From assembly GCF_963576675.1 (NCBI RefSeq), contig NC_088913.1:18302001-18366000 (forward strand): a stretch of DNA of 64,000 nt, given 5' to 3'. The notes under the pieces were generated by a model that ran no database searches, was not told the DNA's origin, and worked only from the letters and a program-made list of their open reading frames with translations. Of the stretch, positions 56,941 through 64,000 are shown piece by piece; position 1 is the stretch's first letter, and each line of letters begins with the position of its first letter. Made by a program: the position numbers and the translations under genes. This DNA is from Euphorbia lathyris. Taxonomy: Eukaryota > Streptophyta > Magnoliopsida > Malpighiales > Euphorbiaceae.

Positions 56941-57608
56941 CTTGCTTTTATTTGGGATATTGTAAAAACATTTCTAAGTACAATTTGTTTTGATCCTTTA
57001 TGGAAACTATGTTATTTTACCTTTACGTTTGCGTAAGGAAATATATAGACATCTAGGATTTGGAGTAGGTGGCCAGCCATACTCCACTGTATGAACCTTT
57101 GTGAAGGTTTGGAAGCTGTTCTATTCCTTCTAGAGGAAGTAAAGCTGCCCAGGGGATCGATTTGCTACCTATCTTTGAGGTGAAATGATCCGCCCGTAGG
57201 ACTTGTGAATTCCTTTCTGGGAAGGATAAGAGAGTGTAAAGACCTTGCGTCCAAGGATCGTTTTAACACTATTGGAGATTGGGATCCGCCTAGAGGCGGA
57301 TCCGCCCATAAGATTGATCCTCTTATGTTTTTAAGGGCATCGAGGACGTATCTCTAATATAGCGATACATTGCAAATGTGGAGAGCGTTGGATGCCCCCC
57401 CTCTTTTTAAGACTGGAATATTGATATTGCTGCAGTAAACAATAAAAAGAACGTAGATAATAGAACGAATGATGTTTATTAATGGGAGAAATGCCTTATT
57501 ACAGCAAGTAGGTCTTATAAGTGAGCCTCGTTAAAACCTTTAATAAGAAAAACCACATGGGAAAAAGCTTATTAAAGGAAAGAGAGTACTCAAGACCGTG
57601 TATACACT
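56941..57608 (-). other. 3' non-coding part of the Tat element
   Basis: This is the region between the end of integrase and the end of the antisense gene. It holds the conserved non-coding stretch CTCGTTAAAACCTTTAATAAG (about 57527), followed by AAAACCACATGGGAAAAAGC, a pattern frequent after integrase in Tat-type elements. It is the 3' untranslated region for both the sense and the antisense transcripts, which converge here. Confidence 0.6.
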
Positions 57609-59921
57609 TCATTTTCTGACAAAGTATTTGCGGAGATTTTGGAGGTTCCATGTGCGTGGTAGTGTATTGCCCTCCATGTCCTGTATTTTAAACGTGGCTG
57701 GTCCAATCTTGTCCACTATCTGATATGGACCCGTCTAGTTAAGTCCTAGCTTGCCCTTGCCTTCTCGAGATTGGACTTTATCAGTTTTACGGAGCACAAG
57801 ATCTCCCACATTTAGATCCACAAGTTTGGCGTTTTTATCATGGTAAGCTGCAATCCGCTGTTTGTATGCTGCCATGCGTACATAGGATTGATCCCTGCGA
57901 TCTTCAATCTGATCTAGGTGCTCCCTTAGTCGTTTGCCGTTGTCCTCTTCACAATAAAAGGCCACTCGGTCACTGGGGACCTGTATTTCGACTGGAATAA
58001 CGGCTTCAACGCCATGAGAAAGGGCGAACGGTGTTTCCCCTGTAGCCGTCCTTGGGGTGGTGCGATAAGCCCATAAAACACTTGTTAGTTGATCCGCCCA
58101 CTTCTTATCATGCTCTCCCAATCTCTTCTTTATCCCCTTCATGATCGTTCGATTGGTAACTTCGGTCATTCCATTGGACTGGGGATAATAAACGGAGGCG
58201 AATCTGTTCAGGATGCCCAACCCCTCACAGAAAGCCTTGAATTCGCCACAGTTGAACTGTGTTCCATTATCGGTGATGATGGTATGTGGAACACCGTATC
58301 TTCCTACGATGTTGTCTTTGACGAATTCCACCATTCGTTCTGCAGTAATGGAGGAAACAGCTTCGGCTTCTACCCATTTGGTGAAATGGTCCACTGCCAC
58401 TACCACGTACCTTCTTTGCCGACGAGTCGGGGGGAATGGGCCAATAATATCTATTCCCCAGAGGGCGAATGGACGCCCTTCTATGATTGGCCTCTGAATG
58501 TGTTTGGTAGTATGTGATTCATTCGCATGAATCTGACAATTGTGACAAGATTCTACCAATTTTTGGGCATCCAATTCAGCCGTGGGCCAGTAGAAACCTG
58601 CTAACCTGGATTTTTTCAAGATGGTGGCGGATGCTTCATGTGCCCCACATGATCCCTCATGTAGCTCTTTGAGGATCTGTTGCCCTTCTTCCGGTAGAAT
58701 GCATTTCAACCAAGGATGACTAAAGGACTTTCTGTAAAGGCCGTCATTGATCAAGGAGAAATAAGCTGCTCTCCTGACTATCCGCCGTGCCTCTTCTTTG
58801 TCTTCAGGTAAGGTTCCATTTAGCAGATATTGGCGAATGACCGATCTCCAATCATCTTCTACCGTTGTGAGTAGGGATACCTCCTCTGAGGCAAATGCTG
58901 GAGCTATTTTAACTTCGAAGGGACAATCCGGATCTGTCCAGTTTTCTTCACAAGAGGCCATTTTGGCCAAATGATCAGCCTCTGTGTTGGACTCCCTTGG
59001 TACGTGAATCAGCTCCCATTTAGTTTCCTTAGCTTCAAGGTGATCCAGCAATTTTTTGACTTCTGCTACGTATTTGGCCAGAACCTCGTCTTTCACCTCG
59101 TAATTCTTGATTACTTGGTTGACCATTAGTTTAGAGTCGCTATAGATCACGATCCGCTCCGGAGTGATTTCTTGGAGTAGGCGTAATCCCAATATCAGAG
59201 CTTCATATTCAGCAGCATTATTAGTGGCATGGAAATTTAATTTTGCTGCGTATCGTAATTTTATGTATTGGGGACCTTTGATCACAACGCCTGCACCCGC
59301 TCCATCCGCCGAGGAGGCTCCATCGGTGTACATTGACCATTCCTCTATCGGAGGCTTGGGATGATCTATCCCTTCGTCAGTGAATTCATTCACGAAGTCC
59401 GCCAGGACCCGACTCTTTAAAGCTGACCTGCTTTCATACCTCACATCGAATTCGCCAAGGCGAATTGCCCACTCCATCAACCTTCCCGAAGTGTCTGGTT
59501 TCTGTAACACCTTTCTCATTGGTATATTTGTTCGAACCACTACAGTATGCTCCTGAAAATATGGCCTAAGGCGGATTGCCGTGGTTACAACAGCCAGTGC
59601 CATTTTATCAAGCTTTGAATACCTGGTTTCGGCGTCTTTCAAAACCTTGCTCACGTAATAAATCGGAAACTGCTGGCCATCCTCTTCTCGTATCATGACC
59701 GTGCATACGGCTTTGTCTGTGACCGATACATACATGTAGAGATCTTCTCCCTTCAAAGGTCGACTCATCATGGGTGGCTCTGTGAGGAACCGCTTGATTC
59801 CTTCGAAGGCTCTTTCACAATCCTCATTCCACTCGAATGCCTTTTGCTTCTTGATGACTTCGTAAAAAGGCTGGCATCTGCGAGCTGAACAAGAGATAAA
59901 CCTGCCCAAGGCTATGATACG
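57609..59921 (-). pseudogene. Tat pol: RNase H, second RNase H and integrase
   Basis: The open frame 59909-57735 (724 codons) has the RT-linked RNase H (about 55-175), then a second, archaeal-like RNase H (about 190-320) with all four acidic residues D196 (YTDGASS), E234, D258 and D312. Integrase (about 400-700) has H417, H424, C455 and C458 in the zinc finger and the catalytic triad D487 (WGIDIIGP), D547 (ITDNGTQF) and E583 (NGMTEVTNR). A TAG at 57735-57737 stands where tryptophan would fit before TGPYQIVDKIGPATF; the original stop would be TGA at 57609-57611. Upstream, a deletion of about 11 bases at 59921-59925 puts this part out of frame with RT. Apart from these lesions it looks active. 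Confidence 0.85.
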
Positions 59922-60921
59922 CCCGTTAAGGTGTATTCCGTGGCGCTTGCATTTCCAGGACTGCCTTAACTTTGTCAGGATTTGGGCTAACTCCTTTTTC
60001 GCTGATCATGAACCCTAAGAATTTTCCATATGTTGCCCCGAAAGTGCACTTCTCTGGGTTTAACTTAATGTTGTGGCGTCGGAGTACGTCTAGTACCTCT
60101 TTTATATCATCTGCATGCTTTTCTACGGTCGTACTTTTGATGATCATATCATCTACATAGACAGAATAATTACCCCTTTTACTATCTGCGAATATCTTGT
60201 TCATCATCCTCTGATAAGTTGCACCTGCGTTCTTAAGCCCGAAGGGCATAACTTTGAAACAATAAGTGGCTTGGTGTGTTACGAATGAGGTCTTGATTCT
60301 ATCTGAGGGCTCCATAGGGATCTGATGATAACTTGACTTCACATCGGTAAAGGAATACATTGCGTGACCGGCGGTTCCATCTACAAGCATGTCAATACAT
60401 GGCAAAGGATAGTTGTCCTTGGGGCAAGCTTTATTGAGATCTGTAAAGTCAATGCACATACGGTAAGATCCGCCAGCTTTTTTCACCAACACGACGTTCG
60501 CCAACCACTGAGTGTAAAGCACCTCCTCGATGGCATCCGCCCTCTGGAGCTTGGCGATCTCTTCCTCAATCACCTTCTGCCTTTCCGGGCCATGATTTCT
60601 CCGTTTCTGAGCCACAGGAACTGCATCCTTATCAATGTTGAGTTTGTGAGTGATTACATCTGGGCTGATTCCGGGGAGAATTTCATCCTTCCATGCGAAG
60701 ACATCTTCCGCCTCACAGAGCACTTTGGTGATTGCATCTTTAATCTCGCCCTTGAGCCCCTTAGCCATTCGCACCTGCTTTCCATCCGCCATAAGGTACA
60801 TTTCGGTCTCGCCCAAGGCCATTGTGACGCGCTCCTCTTCATCTTCCTCCTTAGATTGGGGGCGAATCATTAGTGATGCCGAATACGTCTCTTGGGCCAC
60901 CTTTTGGCTACCTTTGATCAT
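59922..60921 (-). CDS. Tat pol: reverse transcriptase domain
   Basis: The 331-codon frame starts with ATG at 60921, overlapping the stop of gag-protease by one base (TAATG), so pol would be made by re-initiation or frameshift. Core RT motifs are WLANVVLVKKAGGSYRMCID (about 139-158), FTDVKSSYHQI with D193, KVMPFGLKNAGATYQRMM and the catalytic YVDDM at 255-259. The frame runs into TAA at 59926 because of the small deletion just after MQAPRN. Reverse transcriptase would copy the genomic RNA in cytoplasmic particles. The domain is otherwise complete, but the truncated protein lacks RNase H and integrase. Confidence 0.85.
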
Positions 60922-62441
60922 TACACCTCCTTGGCCGTGGGAATGTAAAGTGTTAAGTGGCGAATGGAGATAAGAGCTGCGACTTCAGAGATAAAAGGTC
61001 GTCCGAGGATGATATTGTAAGCTAACTGACCATCCAATACCGAAAACTCTAAATCTCCCCTCCAAACTTGATCATCGTCTGTAAGCTCACAGTCCAAAGT
61101 AACTTGGCTTTTTGTTTGAATAGTATGTCCCGTTACTCCCAAGATATCGACCACGGTTGGCTCTACTTGAACAGGATCAATCCTGAGTTTGGCGAAAGCT
61201 CCTCGGATAATGACATTGCATGAACTTCCAGTATCAATCATTACCCTTTTCATCTCCCAGCCTTCAACCATCATAGTGACGACCAGAGCATCTGCATGGG
61301 GTGGTATCTCAGGACCTGCATCTGAAAAGGGGCGATTTAATGACGTCTTATCAAGGGCGGTAGTCCTTGCCTTTTTCAACGTTGGATGGTACCCAGGTCC
61401 GCCTGCTATAACATTGATGGTACCCTTTCCTTTCTTCTTTGGGTCCTCCTTGGGTCTGTCACCATCTCCTCTTTTGCCTTCCGTTTGGATGAACCGATCC
61501 AATTTGCCCCTTTCTATGAGACGCTCAATTTCTCGAGCTAACTCCCAGCATGCATCAGTGTCATGGCCATTTTTCCTGTGGTACTTACAATAGTTTTTAG
61601 GGTTTTTACCATTATTGGTATACTCCCCCCCCTTTGGTTCGGGGTATGAAATGCTCCGCTTGTGTTGGCTGTTCTCGATCCACATAAGAACTTCACTCTT
61701 AGAAGCATTGAGAGGTGTGAAGGAGGTGACAAACGTTGATTTATTCCTAGAATCTCTTCGCTTGCTTCGGGAGGAAGGATCCTGACGCTTGTCTTTGTCC
61801 CGATCTCGAGGACGAGATTCGCCCCTGTCCCTTTTTGGCGATGATGGTGAACCTCGGCGAATGTCGTCCACCTCTATAAAATCTTTACAACGCTCCATCA
61901 GCTCCGCCATGCTGGTGGGTTTCTTTCGGATGAGATCTTCCTGCAAACTCTTGCAGGTAGTGTTTCTTATGAAACATTCCACAGCTACGGAGATATCCAC
62001 ATCAACGATTTGTATGCACAATTGGTTGAAAGTGTCCACATACTCCTGAAGGGGTTCATTCGCCTTCTGCTTTAACTCAAAAAGCTTTCCAGATTTCACC
62101 ACTGCAGGAATACAACCGGCGAATTTAGCACAAAATTCTCTGCTCAATTGATCGAAGCTGTTTATCGAGCCCAGAGGTAGAGATTGAAACCACAAATAGG
62201 CTGGGACCCCCAGCGTGGTGATAAACATTTTACAGAGCACGGGCTCGGTGGCTCGGTTGAGCCTGGCCAGTATTCGATACTTTCGAACGTGAGCTTCTGG
62301 ATTATCTTTGCCTGTGTATATTGCGAGATTGGGAATCTTAAAAGCTCTTTCTGTCTCCTCCGCCTCAATCCAAGCTGCAAAAGGCGAATCTCTATTGGCG
62401 AACGGGTTGTGTCTGGCATTTTCTTCATTCATACGGAGCAC
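60921..62441 (-). CDS. Tat gag (capsid, knuckle) and aspartic protease
   Basis: The 506-codon frame has the gag core (KIPNLAIYTGKDNPEAHVRK at 35-54, WFQSLPLGSINSFDQLSREF at 84-103), a charged Arg/Asp/Lys-rich linker and the variant knuckle CKYHRKNGHDTDAC (C-x2-H-x4-H-x4-C) at 285-298. The protease has the active site MIDTGSSCNVI (D403-T-G) and ILGRPFI near the end. Gag would form the particle and protease would process the polyprotein. The true gag start lies further upstream: the same frame continues through TGA (62493-62495, CGA expected) into the stretch up to 62729. The stop overlaps the RT start. Confidence 0.85.
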   Translation of the reverse strand: MLRMNEENARHNPFANRDSPFAAWIEAEETERAFKIPNLAIYTGKDNPEAHVRKYRILARLNRATEPVLCKMFITTLGVPAYLWFQSLPLGSINSFDQLSREFCAKFAGCIPAVVKSGKLFELKQKANEPLQEYVDTFNQLCIQIVDVDISVAVECFIRNTTCKSLQEDLIRKKPTSMAELMERCKDFIEVDDIRRGSPSSPKRDRGESRPRDRDKDKRQDPSSRSKRRDSRNKSTFVTSFTPLNASKSEVLMWIENSQHKRSISYPEPKGGEYTNNGKNPKNYCKYHRKNGHDTDACWELAREIERLIERGKLDRFIQTEGKRGDGDRPKEDPKKKGKGTINVIAGGPGYHPTLKKARTTALDKTSLNRPFSDAGPEIPPHADALVVTMMVEGWEMKRVMIDTGSSCNVIIRGAFAKLRIDPVQVEPTVVDILGVTGHTIQTKSQVTLDCELTDDDQVWRGDLEFSVLDGQLAYNIILGRPFISEVAALISIRHLTLYIPTAKEV

Positions 62442-63381
62442 CAGGGCCCTTACTCTATCATCAAAATTTTCCGGATCCGCCCTGGGACGGCCTCTTCATG
62501 GTGATCTGCTTGGAGAAGAAGAAGAAGAAGAAGAACTTGAATCAGACGATGGATCTGATGGCGAACATCTTCCTTCATTACCGCGTCCACTTCCTCCTCC
62601 GCCTCCTCCTCCACCACCACCTCTCCCTCCATTTCCTCCACCTGGGGGAGTCGGACCACTTCCTGCCCCTCTGGCCTCCTGACGGGATGTGTCCAACAGT
62701 TCCTGAAGGCGGCGGTGGTGGTGGTCCACTTACATGGGATGCCTTTTCTGGCCTTTTACTTCGCCTACGGCCAGTAGATGGGGGCGATCTGCCACGACGG
62801 GAGGATCTTGCTCATCGGGGCGAAGGTGACCTTATCCGCTTATCTTTCTCCTTTCTATGCTTCTTGCGAGTTGGCCCTTTAGATCCGCCAAGGGATAAAT
62901 TCGTTCGTGGACGCCTGGGTATATCGGACCCACCAAGATTCAACCCCGGACCCCCAGATCCGCCAGGAAGGGTCGTATCATTTCTTTGACTTCCTTCACC
63001 AGGGAATAACTCCCGATTAATTGGTCGCTCGCCACCTGATGTCGTGGCAGTTAACATGGAATCCGTGTTATGAGCTTGAAGGAATGAGGAGCTATGGGCA
63101 CCTGGTCCAAGGCCAAAGTTTAACAAAGGCAAAGATGAAACGGTTGAAGTAGACGTCGTGCTCCAACGCTGAGGAAGAGTCATGTATGTTCGAAGGCGAT
63201 TTCCCATCTCAAGTCCATATCGCACCTCGATATCTTATGCACACATATTGATAAAAGCAGCAGTAGGCATGTTATTGTCGACATGCGTTATTGGAGCGGT
63301 TGTATCGGTGTGACCAGCACTAGATGGTGTAACTAACGGTGTTTCAATCCCTGAGGAGGGATTTTCACCTCCGTTGGTCAT
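62442..63381 (-). pseudogene. Tat gag N-terminal region, broken
   Basis: ATG at 63381 starts MTNGGENPSSGIETPLVTPS and is stopped by TAA at 63235-63237. It resumes as YGLEMGNRLRTYMTLPQRW, a Ser/Arg-rich part (GSSRRGRSPP-like, as in the 33.6-kb copy) and SPSPR with TGA (about 62810), where the related copy has arginine. After a frame change near 62730 there are a glutamine/arginine segment (LQELLDTSRQEARG), a Gly-run and a Ser-run encoded by simple repeats (62510-62640), and the TGA at 62493. The low-complexity runs generate spurious frames on both strands. Confidence 0.6.
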
Positions 63382-63445
63382 TGCGTTTTCAGCGTGAACG
63401 AAAAAACCCTTTGTTTGATTAAGGATTCCACGTTCACCGCACCAA

Positions 63446-63926
63446 TGTTAACTTGAGGAAAAATCATTGATCGGAGCACTTCCCTGTGAGGTGCCGTTGG
63501 GATCGGCCGGGGACACTCTGATGCCAAAGTCAGTAAGATGGATCAAGGAAACCAACGGAATTGACAAGAATGGTGAGAATGTGTGTGTACCTTGATAACC
63601 TAGGGGATCTGGCTATATATAGCTGGGAAGTTGTAACCTTCAGGTAACTAGAAAGTCTCCATTAATGCCTCATTAATGGCGGTTACGGGTTATTCTGAAC
63701 CTGGCGGATTAGCTAATTAGTAACTCATTAATGATCTTTTATGGCCGAGTCGGCGGCCAGCCGTTATAGAGGCGAATGGAGAGATTCGCCTTATAGGTCC
63801 GCCAGCGGATCTCTCTGAGCTGATCTGGGGAGATCCGCCAACCAGCTTCCTTTTGGAGACCACTACGCGGCGTACTTTGAGGTGAATATCCCTTTTGGTC
63901 CTCAGGATAATATCTCAATGTTATCA
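63446..63926 (-). mobile_element. 5' LTR of the Tat element
   Basis: Same ends as the 3' LTR, 481 bp. Differences from it seen by eye are TCCTTG/TCATTG, CCTTGTG/CCCTGTG, one inserted A in GGGGACACT, CCGATG/CTGATG, TTACTGG/TTACGGG, TTAATAAC/TTAGTAAC and GGCTGAG/GGCCGAG. Transcription in element sense would start in this LTR, near the TATATATA tract at about 63618. Confidence 0.9.
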
Positions 63927-63931
63927 TGTAC

Positions 63932-64000
63932 ATATGCACAACTATCCAGTTGGCCCTTGTCCGAGCTGAATTAGTACCTAGCTCTTGAGGGCATCATTCT
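63932..64000. other. Right flank of the Tat insertion
   Basis: Sequence resumes from 54680 after the target duplication. It is too short to classify. Confidence 0.4.

Larger units (their letters stand above)
54681..63926 (-). mobile_element. Nearly complete Tat-type Ty3/gypsy retrotransposon
   Basis: The element is 9.25 kb, flanked by TGTAC (54676-54680 and 63927-63931). Its LTRs are 54681-55160 (3') and 63446-63926 (5'). In element sense the order is 5' LTR, priming region ATTGGTGCGGTGAACG (from 63445), gag, protease, RT, RNase H, a second archaeal-like RNase H, integrase, a long 3' region and the 3' LTR. The second RNase H is a hallmark of the Tat clade of plant gypsy elements. By eye the LTRs differ at about six substitutions and one 1-bp indel in 480 bp, so insertion is recent. 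The opposite strand of the 3' region carries an extra multi-exon reading frame. Point stops, a frameshift and a small deletion leave it non-autonomous now. Confidence 0.9.

Noticed and set aside
58089..58517. Plus-strand frames opposite integrase and RT (also 60364-60973)
   Set aside because: They mirror conserved pol codons on the minus strand and show no splice pattern or domain, unlike the antisense gene at 55.4-56.9 kb.
62450..62729. Gly-rich, Glu-rich, Leu-rich and Pro-rich frames on both strands
   Set aside because: They are translations of one trinucleotide-repeat stretch within gag; only the gag frame is supported.
1..64000. CRISPR arrays, operons, prophage or prokaryotic defence loci
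   Set aside because: Introns, plant retrotransposons and MITEs show nuclear plant DNA; the direct repeats seen are LTRs, minisatellites and MITE arms.

Overview
The window looks like gene-poor, AT-rich chromosomal DNA of a flowering plant, probably a eudicot. The evidence is a five-exon plant D-type cyclin gene with GT-AG introns, plant LTR retrotransposon families (Tat-type and other Ty3/gypsy, Ty1/copia, TRIM), L1-type LINE remnants, and many MITEs of the Mutator, hAT, PIF/Harbinger and CACTA types. I see no prokaryotic features. Only two cellular genes can be supported: the terminal coding exon of an unidentified gene (980-1120, plus strand) and a complete D-type cyclin gene (31508-33138, minus strand). 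Almost everything else is transposable-element sequence, mostly dead and often nested.

Layout. 1-6.7 kb: a MITE, the terminal exon, a 2-kb foldback element (2145-4170), a degraded MuDR-type transposase and a MITE with a 9-bp target duplication. 6.7-12.4 kb: two 3' halves of one Ty1/copia family arranged head to head as an inverted pair; one arm is split by a solo LTR. 12.4-24.4 kb: TRIM elements, one of them an inverted dimer inserted as a unit, a four-level MITE nest, hAT MITEs and CACTA ends. 24.5-30.2 kb: two degenerate L1-type LINEs in the same orientation. 31.4-33.4 kb: the cyclin gene and its leader. 33.6-36.6 kb: a degenerate, truncated Tat element. 36.6-43.8 kb: repeated AT-rich units carrying a MITE, a poly(A) retroposon with an 11-bp target duplication and a complete gag-only copia element. 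43.8-50.9 kb: a gag-protease-only gypsy element whose gag is interrupted by two solo LTRs of one family in opposite orientations. 51-54.7 kb: a long palindromic MITE, and a GC-patterned region split by a solo LTR. 54.7-63.9 kb: a nearly complete, young Tat-type gypsy element on the minus strand, with a TGTAC target duplication and nearly identical LTRs.

How the parts work together. The most informative unit is the 9.2-kb Tat element. On its minus strand it carries gag, protease, reverse transcriptase, two RNase H domains and integrase, inactivated by a handful of point lesions and one small deletion. On the opposite strand, between integrase and the 3' LTR, lies a separate multi-exon reading frame (about 55.38-56.94 kb) with good splice sites and a coiled-coil C-terminus. 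Two other LTR elements keep only gag (or gag plus protease) between intact LTRs, priming sites and target duplications, so they must have relied on partner elements for reverse transcription and integration. All calls come from reading the sequence by eye; no database search was run.
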